Assembly (NCBI RefSeq): GCF_001187435.1
Contig: NZ_LFXA01000011.1
Span: forward strand, 248,001-312,000
Source of the DNA: Streptomyces caatingaensis
Lineage (GTDB): Bacteria; Actinomycetota; Actinomycetes; Streptomycetales; Streptomycetaceae
Length of the DNA: 64,000 nucleotides
Direction: 5' to 3'
Under the pieces are notes generated by a model that searched no databases, had not been told where the DNA came from, and saw only the letters and a list, made by a program, of their open reading frames with translations. Each line of letters begins with the position of its first letter. The stretch's first letter is position 1. The position numbers and the translations under genes were made by a program. Positions 1-7,745 of the stretch are shown here, in pieces.

Positions 1-75
1 GTCCGGGTGCTGACGTTCAAGGACGTCAACATCGAGGAGCTCAACAAGACCGATCTCGACCTTCCGAGTGGCTGA
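1..75 (+). CDS. DUF2469 family protein, C-terminal end (partial)
   Basis: The first 24 codons of the window are open in frame 1 and end in TGA at 73-75. They encode a C-terminal tail containing TFKDVNIEELNK and ending DLPSG. From memory this matches the conserved C-terminus of the small actinobacterial DUF2469 proteins (about 100 residues), which lie just upstream of yraN in Streptomyces and Mycobacterium. The gene starts outside the window. Its function is unknown; the assignment rests on the short tail and on gene order. Confidence 0.75.
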   Translation, partial: VRVLTFKDVNIEELNKTDLDLPSG

Positions 76-114
76 GTTCTCCACAACCGGCGAGTAGTCC
101 ACAGATCCGGACCA
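76..114 (+). promoter_or_regulatory. 39-nt element with two DnaA-box-like sites upstream of yraN
   Basis: This 39-nt stretch matches the reverse complement of 6454-6492 at 36 of 39 positions. It holds two 9-mers resembling DnaA boxes, TTCTCCACA at 77-85 and TAGTCCACA at 95-103, 18 nt apart start to start. It ends 54 nt before the yraN start. The second copy lies 40 bp upstream of the divergent M23 gene in the same orientation relative to that gene, so a shared regulatory role is inferred. Confidence 0.55.
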
Positions 115-168
115 TGATCCCCCACGCTTCCCGGGGCGCGTCAGAGTCGGTGCCGGAGGTGGTGCCGG

Positions 169-573
169 ATGAACGCGCGACGGGCGCTCGGGCGTTATGG
201 GGAGGACCTGGCGGTACGGCGGCTGGCCGAGGCCGGGATGACGGTGCTGGCCCGCAACTGGCGGTGCCGCGAGGGCGAGATCGACGTCGTGGCGCTGGAC
301 GGCGACGCGCTGGTGGTCTGCGAGGTGAAGGCCCGCAGGCGCAGGGCCGGGCCGCGCGGCGCCGGAGCGGACGCCGGGCCGCCGGAGCGGCTGTACGAGC
401 ATCCGATGGCCGCCGTCACGCCCGTCAAGGCCGAGCGGCTGCGGCGGCTCGCCGCCCGCTGGCTGGAGCGGCACGGCGGGCCGCCGCCGGGCGGGGTCCG
501 CATCGACGTGGTGGGCGTCCTGCTGCCCGGGCGGGGCGCGCCCGAGGTCCAGCACGTCAAGGGGGTGGCGTGA
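169..573 (+). CDS. YraN family (UPF0102) endonuclease-like protein
   Basis: This encodes 134 residues, the usual length for UPF0102. The family has a restriction-endonuclease-like fold; the precise function is not established, but a role in DNA processing is suggested by its neighbours. Visible motifs are GRYGEDLA near residues 8-15, GEIDVV at 36-41 and CEVKAR at 51-56, which together give the E...D...ExK-type metal site. The ATG at 169 follows a GGAGGTGG Shine-Dalgarno sequence (153-160). The stop overlaps the next start by one base (TGATG at 571-575), so translation is probably coupled to yifB. A 39-nt DnaA-box-like element lies upstream. Confidence 0.9.
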   Translation: MNARRALGRYGEDLAVRRLAEAGMTVLARNWRCREGEIDVVALDGDALVVCEVKARRRRAGPRGAGADAGPPERLYEHPMAAVTPVKAERLRRLAARWLERHGGPPPGGVRIDVVGVLLPGRGAPEVQHVKGVA

Positions 574-2174
574 TGGGCTTCGCCCGCACGTGCTCGGTGG
601 CCCTGGTGGGGGTCGAGGGCGTGGTCGTCGAGGTCCAGGCCGACCTGGAGCCGGGCGTCGCCGCCTTTGCCCTGGTCGGCCTGCCGGACAAGTCCCTCTC
701 GGAGAGCCGGGACAGGGTGCGCGCCGCGATCGTCAACTCCGGGGCGGAGTGGCCCCAGAAGAAGCTCACGGTGGGGCTGAGCCCGGCGTCCGTCCCCAAG
801 GGAGGCAGCGGTTTCGACCTCGCCGTCGCCTGTGCGGTGCTCGGCGCCGCCGAGCGGGTCGATCCCCGGACGATCGCCGACCTGATGATGGTCGGGGAGC
901 TGGGCCTCGACGGCCGGGTCCGCCCGGTCCGCGGCATCCTGCCCGCCGTGCTCGCGGCGGCCGACGCGGGCTACCGGCAGGTCGTGGTCCCCGAGTGCAG
1001 CGCGGCGGAGGCCAAGCTCGTCCCGGGCGTCTCGGTGCTCGGCGTGCGCAGCCTGCGCCAGCTGATCGCGGTCCTCACGGACGAGCCCGTGCCGGAGGAG
1101 GAGCCGGTGGAGGAGGGCCGGCCCGATCCGCTGCTGGCGGGGCTGACGGTGCCCGGTGCCGGGGCGGGTGCCGTCGGCGCAGGGCACGTGCCCGACCTCC
1201 GCGAGGTCGCCGGGCAGCACCGGGCCCGGCGGGCGCTGGAGGTCGCCGCGGCCGGCCGCCACCACGTCTTCCTGCTCGGTCCGCCGGGGGCCGGCAAGAC
1301 GCTGCTCGCCGAGCGGCTCCCCGGGCTGCTGCCGCCGCTCACCGCCGAGGAGTCCCTGGAGGTCACGGCGGTGCACTCGGTCGCCGGGACGCTGCCGGCC
1401 GGGCAGCCCCTGATCGACCGCCCGCCCTACTGCGCGCCCCACCACTCGGCCTCCATGGCCGCCCTCATCGGCGGCGGTTCGGGGCTGCCCCGGCCGGGCG
1501 CCGTCTCCCTGGCCCACCACGGAGTGCTCTTCCTCGACGAGGCGCCCGAGGCCGCGCCGCGGGTCCTGGACGCCCTGCGGCAGCCGCTGGAGTCGGGCCA
1601 GGTGGTCGTGGCCCGCACCGGCGGGGTGATGCGGCTGCCCGCCCGGTTCCTGCTCGCGCTCGCCGCGAACCCCTGCCCCTGCGGGGGGCACGGGGTCGGG
1701 GGCGAGGGCTGCGAGTGCCCGCCCAGCGTGGTCCGGCGCTACCAGGCGCGGCTCTCCGCCCCGTTGCTGGACCGGGTGGACCTCCGGGTGACCGTCGAGC
1801 CCGTGGCCCGTACGGAGCTGACCGCGGCCGCCGCGCCCGCCGAGTCCACCGCGGAGGTCGCCGCCCGCGTCCTGGCCGCCCGCGAACGGGCCGCGGCCCG
1901 CCTCGCGGACACCCCCTGGCGCACCAACAGCGACGTCCCCGGCCACGAACTGCGCACCCGCTGGCGCCCGGAGCCGGAGGCCCTCGCCGAGGCCGAGCGG
2001 GACATGGAACGCGGCCTGCTGACCGCCCGCGGCCTGGACCGCGTCCTCCGCGTCGCCTGGACCCTGGCCGACCTGGCGGCCCGCGCCCGCCCCGGCCCCG
2101 ACGAGGTGCGCCACGCACTGGAGTTGCGCACGGGGGTCCGCCGGGGTGCGCTGATGGCCGGGGCGCTGTCGTGA
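573..2174 (+). CDS. YifB/ComM family magnesium-chelatase-like AAA+ ATPase
   Basis: This 533-residue protein begins at the ATG overlapping the yraN stop; the open frame runs further upstream but only as a shadow of yraN. The N-terminal Lon-S5-like ChlI region (to about residue 170) contains ALVGLPDKSLSESRDRVRAA. The AAA+ core has a Walker A GPPGAGKT near residues 236-244 and a Walker B-like VLFLDEAPE. A cysteine cluster (CPCGG...CECP) lies near residues 368-385. ComM homologues act as helicase-like branch-migration factors during integration of transformed DNA. Being downstream of yraN and followed by dprA fits a DNA-processing operon, although Streptomyces is not known for natural competence. 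Confidence 0.92.
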   Translation: MGFARTCSVALVGVEGVVVEVQADLEPGVAAFALVGLPDKSLSESRDRVRAAIVNSGAEWPQKKLTVGLSPASVPKGGSGFDLAVACAVLGAAERVDPRTIADLMMVGELGLDGRVRPVRGILPAVLAAADAGYRQVVVPECSAAEAKLVPGVSVLGVRSLRQLIAVLTDEPVPEEEPVEEGRPDPLLAGLTVPGAGAGAVGAGHVPDLREVAGQHRARRALEVAAAGRHHVFLLGPPGAGKTLLAERLPGLLPPLTAEESLEVTAVHSVAGTLPAGQPLIDRPPYCAPHHSASMAALIGGGSGLPRPGAVSLAHHGVLFLDEAPEAAPRVLDALRQPLESGQVVVARTGGVMRLPARFLLALAANPCPCGGHGVGGEGCECPPSVVRRYQARLSAPLLDRVDLRVTVEPVARTELTAAAAPAESTAEVAARVLAARERAAARLADTPWRTNSDVPGHELRTRWRPEPEALAEAERDMERGLLTARGLDRVLRVAWTLADLAARARPGPDEVRHALELRTGVRRGALMAGALS

Positions 2175-2277
2175 ACGGGGAGGCGCCGGCGGCGCGTTGC
2201 GCGGGAAACCCCTGGCCCCCCGGCCGCGGATGCCGCCGAGGCGCCCGACGCCGCGGACGGCGGGGGGCGGGCGCGCC

Positions 2278-3684
2278 GTGAGCCGGGACGAGGGCCGGAA
2301 CGGGGCGGCCGGCCGGGGCGGAGGGCGGCCGGCGCGGGGCGTGGCCGGGCCCGCCACGGGCGGCTGCGCCGGGGGCGGTGGCGCGGGCCGGGGCGGAGGG
2401 CGGGCGCTCCCCGATGTCTCCGGCATGGTCGCCGGGTGCGGGGCGCCGGGCGGGTGCGAGGGCCCGGGAGGCGGGGCGGTGCCCGGGGCGCGCCAGCCCG
2501 CCGCGGGCGGGCCGGTGTCCGGGGAGGAGCGGCTGGCGCGGGTGGCGCTGACGCGGCTGACCGAGCCGGGGGACGAGCGAGTGGGGCGCTGGCTGCGGGA
2601 GTTGGGGGCCGTCCGCCTCGTGCGCGGGCTCACGGGGGCGGGCCCGCCGCCCAAGGGCGCCCGCGCCGAGCGGCTCGCCGGGTGCAGGGCCCGGGCCGCG
2701 TCGCTGGACCCTGAGCGGGACCTGGCCACCGCCGCCCGGCTCGGCGCGCGGTTCGTGTGCCCGGGGGAGCCCGAGTGGCCCTCCCAGCTCGACGACCTGG
2801 GCGACGCCAGGCCGCTCGGGCTGTGGGCGCGGGGCCCGGCCGACCTGCGGCTGTGGGCGCTGCGGTCCGTCGCCGTGGTCGGCGCCCGGGCCTGCACGGA
2901 CTACGGGTCGCACGTCGCGGCCATCCTCGGCGCCGGGCTCGCCGAGCGCGGCTGGGTCGTCGTCTCCGGGGCCGCCTTCGGCGTCGACGGGGCGGCGCAC
3001 CGAGGGGCGCTGGCGGCGGGCGGGGCGACGATGGCGGTGCTGGCCTGCGGGGTGGACGTGCCCTATCCGCGCGGCCATGCGCGGTTGATCGAGCGGATCG
3101 CCGAACAGGGCGTGGTGCTGGCCGAGTTGCCGCCGGGCGGGCATCCGACGCGCAGCAGGTTCGTCCTCCGCAACCGCGTGATCGCGGCCCTGACCCGCGG
3201 CACGGTGGTCGTCGAGGCCGAGTACCGCAGCGGATCGCTCGTCACGGCCCGGCGGGCGCGGGCCCTCGGCCGGCACACCATGGGCATCCCGGGGCCGGTC
3301 ACCTCCGGCCTCTCGGCGGGCGTCCACGAACTCCTGCGCGAGGGCGCCTGTCTGGTGACCGACGCCGACGAGATCGCCGAACTGGTGGGCGGCATGGGCG
3401 AGCTGGCGCCCGAGCGCCGGGGCCCGGCCGTGCCCCGGGACCTGCTCGCTCCGGAGGCGGCCGCCGTCCTCGAAGCCGTCCCCGGCCCCGGCGGCGACAC
3501 CGCGCGCATCGCCCTCAACGCCGGTCTGAGCAGGGACAGAACGCTCGGCAGGCTCTACGAGCTCCACGGCCTCGGCTTCGTCGCGCGCCGGGGCGACCAT
3601 TGGCGCCCCCTCGCCCCGGCGTCAACTTCCGTCACCCCCAAGCCCCTCGGACGGCGCCCCACCGTGCGGCGAGGCGGTGCTTGA
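2278..3684 (+). CDS. dprA: DNA-processing protein DprA (Smf)
   Basis: DprA binds ssDNA and loads RecA. The Rossmann-like core is clear: VVGARACTDYG, SGAAFGVDGAAHRGAL and the conserved tail motif RSGSLVTARRA, followed by a winged-helix C-terminus. The start is uncertain. The GTG at 2278 gives 468 residues with about 80 residues of Gly/Arg/Ala-rich low-complexity sequence first. The in-frame GTG at 2515 gives 389 residues, closer to the family norm, and conserved sequence begins only there (GEERLARVALTRL). Neither has a good ribosome site. A GTGA-type coupled start at 2171 would be the usual arrangement after yifB but is in another frame. Confidence 0.85.
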   Translation: MSRDEGRNGAAGRGGGRPARGVAGPATGGCAGGGGAGRGGGRALPDVSGMVAGCGAPGGCEGPGGGAVPGARQPAAGGPVSGEERLARVALTRLTEPGDERVGRWLRELGAVRLVRGLTGAGPPPKGARAERLAGCRARAASLDPERDLATAARLGARFVCPGEPEWPSQLDDLGDARPLGLWARGPADLRLWALRSVAVVGARACTDYGSHVAAILGAGLAERGWVVVSGAAFGVDGAAHRGALAAGGATMAVLACGVDVPYPRGHARLIERIAEQGVVLAELPPGGHPTRSRFVLRNRVIAALTRGTVVVEAEYRSGSLVTARRARALGRHTMGIPGPVTSGLSAGVHELLREGACLVTDADEIAELVGGMGELAPERRGPAVPRDLLAPEAAAVLEAVPGPGGDTARIALNAGLSRDRTLGRLYELHGLGFVARRGDHWRPLAPASTSVTPKPLGRRPTVRRGGA

Positions 3685-3949
3685 CCTGGGGCGATCGGGT
3701 GAAAGGGTTAAGGCCATGTCCGCGGAGGCCACCGGCCCCGCGCGGGGGTGCCCCCACCGCCGGGCCCTGTACGGTCCCAGGACCCGGCAGCCGTCCGAGA
3801 GCACGAGCCGGCGGATCACGGCCGTGCGGACCGTAGGAATCCCGTCGCACACCGCGGTGGACCCCTCTCGCCGCGGCACGGGATTCCGCCCCGCGGAGTG
3901 ATCCTGTCGCACCTGATCCATGTCACAGCAGAACGGCTCAAGACGACGA

Positions 3950-4786
3950 ATGCCCCAGCAACCCTCCGGATCGGACCGCGCGCCGGTACCCTCCGCGGCG
4001 CGCGGCGACGCCCGTCCCCCCGCGCCCGCGACGCTCGACGAACTGTGGCGCTCGTACAAGGCGTCGGGCGACGAACGGCTGCGGGAGCAGCTGATCCTCC
4101 ACTACTCGCCGCTGGTGAAGTACGTGGCGGGCCGGGTCAGCGTCGGACTGCCGCCCAACGTCGAGCAGGCGGACTTCGTCTCCTCCGGGATCTTCGGGCT
4201 GATCGACGCCATCGAGAAGTTCGACCCCGGGCGCTCGATCAAGTTCGAGACCTACGCCATCACCCGCATCCGGGGCGCGATGATCGACGAACTGCGGGCG
4301 CTGGACTGGATCCCGCGGTCGGTCCGGCAGAAGGCGCGCGCCGTCGAGCGCGCCTACGCGACGCTGGAGGCCACCTTGCACCGCACGCCCTCCGAGGCGG
4401 AGGTGGCGGCCCAGATGGGCATCGGGCTCGACGAACTCCACGCCGTCTTCAGCCAGTTGTCCCTGGCGAACGTCGTGGCCCTGGAGGAGCTGCTGCACGT
4501 CGGCGGCGAGGGCGGCGACCGGCTGAGCCTGATGGACACCCTGGAGGACACCGCGGCGGACGACCCCGTGGAGGTGGCCGAGGACCACGAACTGCGCCGG
4601 CTCCTCGCCCGGGCCATCAACACCCTCCCGGAACGGGAGAAGACCGTCGTGACCCTCTACTACTACGAGGGCCTCACCCTCGCCGAGATCGGACAGGTGC
4701 TCGGCGTCACCGAGAGCCGGGTCAGCCAGATCCACACCAAGTCGGTGCTCCAGCTGCGCGCCAAGCTGGCCGACGTGGGGCGCTGA
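3950..4786 (+). CDS. whiG: RNA polymerase sigma factor WhiG (sporulation)
   Basis: This is a FliA/WhiG-type sigma-28 family factor that commits aerial hyphae to sporulation in Streptomyces; it is normally held back by the anti-sigma factor RsiG with c-di-GMP. The ATG at 3950 (MPQQPSGSDRA) gives 278 residues and matches the start I remember for S. coelicolor WhiG; an in-frame ATG at 3920 would add 10 residues. Region 2 (ILHYSPLVKYVAGRV through FETYAITRIRGAMIDELRALDW) and the region 4 helix-turn-helix (LTLAEIGQVLGVTESRVSQI) are both intact. No strong ribosome site precedes either start. The gene sits alone between dprA and a tetR gene. Confidence 0.96.
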   Translation: MPQQPSGSDRAPVPSAARGDARPPAPATLDELWRSYKASGDERLREQLILHYSPLVKYVAGRVSVGLPPNVEQADFVSSGIFGLIDAIEKFDPGRSIKFETYAITRIRGAMIDELRALDWIPRSVRQKARAVERAYATLEATLHRTPSEAEVAAQMGIGLDELHAVFSQLSLANVVALEELLHVGGEGGDRLSLMDTLEDTAADDPVEVAEDHELRRLLARAINTLPEREKTVVTLYYYEGLTLAEIGQVLGVTESRVSQIHTKSVLQLRAKLADVGR

Positions 4787-4844
4787 GCAGCGCAGGCGGG
4801 CGCTGAATCGTCCCTCCAGCGTCGTCCCGCGCGGCGCGGGTCCG

Positions 4845-4850
4845 TAAAGT
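4845..4850 (+). promoter_or_regulatory. -10 box of a leaderless promoter for the TetR gene
   Basis: TAAAGT (pattern TANNNT) is followed by exactly 6 nt and then the GTG start at 4857. This is the spacing of a leaderless transcript that begins at the start codon. There is no usable Shine-Dalgarno: the GGGAG between them is only one base from the start. Confidence 0.5.
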
Positions 4851-4856
4851 GGGAGC

Positions 4857-5435
4857 GTGCCCAGGATTCGAGCGGCCTCCGTGGCCGAGCACCGGACGAT
4901 GCAGCGTGGCGCCTTGCTGGACGCCGCCCGATCCCTGCTGTCCGAGGGCGGGACGGAGGCCCTCACCTTCCCCGCCCTCGCCGAGCGCACCGGGCTGGCG
5001 CGGTCCTCCGTGTACGAGTACTTCCGCTCGCGGGCGGCCGTCGTCGAGGAGCTGTGCGCCGTCGACTTCCCCGTCTGGGCGGCGGAGGTCGAGGACGCGA
5101 TGCGCCGGGCCGGGACGCCCGAGGAGAAGATCGAGGCGTACGTCCGGCAACAGCTCGCGCTCGTCGGCGACCGCCGGCACCGGGCCGTCGTCGCCATCTC
5201 CGCCGGCGAGCTCGACGCCGGCGCCCGCGAGAAGATCCGGGCGGCGCACGGCGGCCTGGTCGCCCTGCTGGGCGAGGCGCTGGTGGCCCTCGGCCACGAG
5301 GAGCCGCGCCTGGTCGCGATGATGCTCCAGGGCGTCGTGGACGCGGCGGTACGGCGGATCGAGCTCGGTGTGGAGGAGCCCGAGCGGATCGCGGAGGCGG
5401 CCGTGGGGATGGCCCTGCGGGGCGTGCGGGGCTGA
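4857..5435 (+). CDS. TetR/AcrR family transcriptional regulator
   Basis: This 192-residue protein has a typical TetR N-terminal helix-turn-helix (residues about 15-60: ALLDAARSLLSEGG, then FPALAERTGLARSSVYEYF) and an all-helical ligand domain after it. The GTG start at 4857 has a TANNNT -10 box 6 nt upstream, so the mRNA is probably leaderless. It lies just downstream of whiG in the same orientation, as in other Streptomyces. Its ligand and targets cannot be read from sequence. The last 40 residues remain in ordinary high-GC codon use with no sign of decay. Confidence 0.88.
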   Translation: MPRIRAASVAEHRTMQRGALLDAARSLLSEGGTEALTFPALAERTGLARSSVYEYFRSRAAVVEELCAVDFPVWAAEVEDAMRRAGTPEEKIEAYVRQQLALVGDRRHRAVVAISAGELDAGAREKIRAAHGGLVALLGEALVALGHEEPRLVAMMLQGVVDAAVRRIELGVEEPERIAEAAVGMALRGVRG

Positions 5436-5663
5436 CCCCGGGGCCTTGCCGGGCCCTTGCCCCGTCCCGGCTCCGGCGGGCTGCGCCCCGGGCACAGCCG
5501 GTCGAGCCGGTCTCCACCGCGCCGCTCGCGGTTGTGGCTGTCCGGCGGACGGCTGGAGCTTCCTGCCCCGCCCGTCCCCGGAGGGGTGCCCCCGCTTTCA
5601 CCGTTTCCCTGCTTTCCCCGCTTTCTCCGCGCTCCCGCGCGGGGCAACGCGGCTGCGCCGCGT

Positions 5664-6413
5664 TCATCCCCACCGACCGGAGGGCGGTTCCCGGACGGAA
5701 GGCGGTTCCCGGACGGAGCCTCGTGAGAACACGGAGCCCCGTGAGAACAGTGAACGGTGGGGCCGGGGAGGAGCCTCCCCGCCCACCCCCAGCGGCAGCA
5801 GCCGCGACGCCGGCCGCCGCAGCATCCAGCGGGGCAGCAGCGTCAGCGGATCGAGATACTCCCGCCCCCGCAGCAGGCCCCAGTGCAGGCAGCCCGTGGC
5901 GCAGTGCCACGGCCCCGCCTCCAGCTCCCCCAGCACCGCCCCGGCCGTCACCACGTCGCCCCGGCGCACGCCGGGCCGTACCGGCTCGTACGTCGTCCGC
6001 AGGGGCGGATCCCCGCTCCCCGTGAGCTCCACGACCACCACCCCGCGCCCCGCGACCGTCCCCACGAAGGACACCGTCCCCGGCGCGGCGGCCCGGACGG
6101 GCGCTCCCGCCCCGGCGGCGAGATCCACACCGCGGTGCCCCCGCGCCCACCGCACCGGCGGCGGCTCCCAGCCCCGCGCCACCCGCGGCCGTGCGCCCCC
6201 GGGCCCCTCGACGGGCCAGGCCCGGGCGCCGTCCGGCCCGGGCGCGGCGGGCACCTCGGCCCGCACCTCGGCCGGAGGCGGCGCCACCGCACCCGCCGCC
6301 CGGCCCCCGCCGGCAATCAGCGCGCCCATGAGGAGCAAGAGCACCCCGAGGGCCGCCGGGGCCCACGCCGCCGCGACCGGGAGCGCGACAGCCGTCGTCA
6401 TACGTCGTCCCAT
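5664..6413 (-). CDS. M23 family metallopeptidase, membrane-anchored or secreted
   Basis: This 249-residue protein (ATG at 6413; GTG at 6422 and ATG at 6401 are alternatives) has an N-terminal hydrophobic segment (residues about 10-35) acting as signal or anchor. An M23/LysM-endopeptidase-type domain follows: HRGVDLAAG (zinc ligands H93 and D97) and LHWGL (H177). The family cleaves peptidoglycan cross-bridges. It is convergent with the TetR gene and divergent from rpsB. The last 30 or so residues are odd: tandem repeats encoding SVFSRG/SVREPP extend past the domain, probably added by slippage. A 39-nt element shared with the yraN promoter lies 40 bp upstream. Confidence 0.87.
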   Translation of the reverse strand: MGRRMTTAVALPVAAAWAPAALGVLLLLMGALIAGGGRAAGAVAPPPAEVRAEVPAAPGPDGARAWPVEGPGGARPRVARGWEPPPVRWARGHRGVDLAAGAGAPVRAAAPGTVSFVGTVAGRGVVVVELTGSGDPPLRTTYEPVRPGVRRGDVVTAGAVLGELEAGPWHCATGCLHWGLLRGREYLDPLTLLPRWMLRRPASRLLPLGVGGEAPPRPHRSLFSRGSVFSRGSVREPPSVREPPSGRWG

Positions 6414-6422
6414 GACGACCAC

Positions 6423-6728
6423 CGTGGCCGACTCCCGCCCCGCGCGCGGATCTTGGCCCGGATCTGTGGACTACTCGCGGGTTGTGGACAACGCCGTCAC
6501 CCGGTCCTTCCCCGGTCCCGTACACTTCTCTTGGCGACCCGGGTGACCGGGTCGACTTCGCACGCCCCGCCACCGGCGCGCACGACCCTTCCCGGGCAGC
6601 GCGGTGGCCGTGTCCCTCGGTCCGTGAGCGGCCCCTTCACCGGGGCGGTCCGCGGCGGACGCGCCGGGGCGTCAGGAGCGGCGGCCGCCCGGCCGCCGTG
6701 GAAACCGAGTATTACAAGGAGCGCGGCC
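6423..6728 (+). other. Intergenic region and long leader upstream of rpsB
   Basis: This 306-nt gap separates the divergent M23 and rpsB genes. It contains the DnaA-box-bearing element (6454-6492) and then about 230 nt of GC-rich DNA before an AAGGAGCG ribosome site at 6717. A TACACT near 6530 could be a -10 box for rpsB but no convincing -35 box goes with it. The long leader could hold the S2 autoregulatory site known for rpsB in other bacteria; I see no recognisable motif for that. Confidence 0.4.
6454..6492 (-). promoter_or_regulatory. Second copy of the 39-nt DnaA-box-like element
   Basis: Read on the minus strand, this matches 76-114 at 36 of 39 positions. It holds TTGTCCACA (6483-6491, a perfect DnaA-box consensus) and TAGTCCACA (6465-6473), again 18 nt apart. 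It ends 40 bp upstream of the M23 start and is in the same orientation relative to that gene as the first copy is relative to yraN. Confidence 0.55.
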
Positions 6729-7574
6729 ATGGCCGTCGTCACGATGCGGGAGCTGCTGGAGAGCGGCGTCCACTTCGGTCACCAGACCCGTCGTTGGAAC
6801 CCGAAGATGAAGCGTTTCATCTTCACCGAGCGCAACGGCATCTACATCATCGACCTGCTCCAGTCGCTGTCGTACATCGACCGCGCCTACGAGTTCGTCA
6901 AGGAGACCGTCGCGCACGGCGGCTCCATCATGTTCGTCGGCACGAAGAAGCAGGCCCAGGAGGCCATCGCCGAGCAGGCGACCCGGGTCGGCATGCCCTA
7001 CGTCAACCAGCGCTGGCTGGGCGGCATGCTCACCAACTTCTCGACCGTCTACAAGCGCCTGCAGCGCCTGAAGGAGCTCGAGCTCATCGACTTCGAGGAT
7101 GTGGCCGCCTCCGGCCTCACCAAGAAGGAGCTCCTGGTCCTCTCCCGCGAGAAGGCCAAGCTGGAGAAGACCCTCGGCGGTATCCGCGAGATGCAGAAGG
7201 TGCCCAGCGCCGTCTGGATCGTGGACACCAAGAAGGAGCACATCGCCGTCGGTGAGGCGCGCAAGCTGCGCATCCCGGTCGTCGCGATCCTCGACACCAA
7301 CTGCGACCCGGACGAGGTCGACTACAAGATCCCGGGCAACGACGACGCGATCCGCTCCGTCACCCTGCTCACCCGCGTGATCGCCGACGCCGTCGCCGAG
7401 GGCCTGATGGCCCGCTCCGGCGTGGCCGAGGCCGGCAAGGGCGACAAGGCCGCGGGCGAGCCGCTGGCCGAGTGGGAGCGCGACCTCCTCGAGGGCGAGA
7501 AGAAGGCGGAGGAGGCTCCGGCCGCCGCCGCTGCCGAGGCCGAGAAGCCGGCCGCGGACGCCGAGCAGGCCTGA
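6729..7574 (+). CDS. rpsB: 30S ribosomal protein S2
   Basis: This encodes 281 residues, starting at an ATG after AAGGAGCG. The S2 signature is present throughout (MRELLESGVHFGHQTRRWNP at the start, then FVGTKKQAQEAI, NQRWLGGMLTNF and PVVAILDTNCDP). Beyond the core the protein has an Ala/Glu-rich acidic tail of about 40 residues, as in other actinobacterial S2 proteins. It leads the rpsB-tsf-pyrH-frr block. The spacer to tsf folds into several hairpins, so part of the transcription probably stops before tsf. Confidence 0.98.
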   Translation: MAVVTMRELLESGVHFGHQTRRWNPKMKRFIFTERNGIYIIDLLQSLSYIDRAYEFVKETVAHGGSIMFVGTKKQAQEAIAEQATRVGMPYVNQRWLGGMLTNFSTVYKRLQRLKELELIDFEDVAASGLTKKELLVLSREKAKLEKTLGGIREMQKVPSAVWIVDTKKEHIAVGEARKLRIPVVAILDTNCDPDEVDYKIPGNDDAIRSVTLLTRVIADAVAEGLMARSGVAEAGKGDKAAGEPLAEWERDLLEGEKKAEEAPAAAAAEAEKPAADAEQA

Positions 7575-7720
7575 CCCGGCCGTAACGGTGGCGGGGTCGT
7601 CCAGGCCCCGCCGCCGCCCGGTGGATCCACGGCCGGGTCCCGTCCGCTGGACGGGAGCCGGCCGTCGTGGTGACCTCAAGACGGACCAGCCCTGCCGGGT
7701 GCCGAGCGGCACGGCAGGGC
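7575..7720 (+). terminator. Serial hairpins in the rpsB-tsf spacer (attenuator-like)
   Basis: Three stems follow each other. The first has an outer 9-bp stem (7575-7583 with 7629-7637) around an inner GGCGGGG/CCCCGCC stem. The second is a 7-bp triloop stem (7639-7645 with 7649-7655). The third is a two-part stem with 8 bp (7689-7696 with 7713-7720) plus 5 bp (7699-7703 with 7708-7712). No T-tract follows. They look like an attenuator or processing region separating rpsB from tsf. Confidence 0.5.
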
Positions 7721-7745
7721 GTAGTGCACAAGAAGGATTTCAGAG

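Noticed and set aside
76..114. Chromosomal replication origin
   Set aside because: Two DnaA-box-like sites are far fewer than in a Streptomyces oriC, and dnaA and dnaN are not present.
195..2897. 900-residue minus-strand open frame
   Set aside because: It is antisense to yraN, yifB and dprA, has no domain, and exists only because stops are rare at this GC content.
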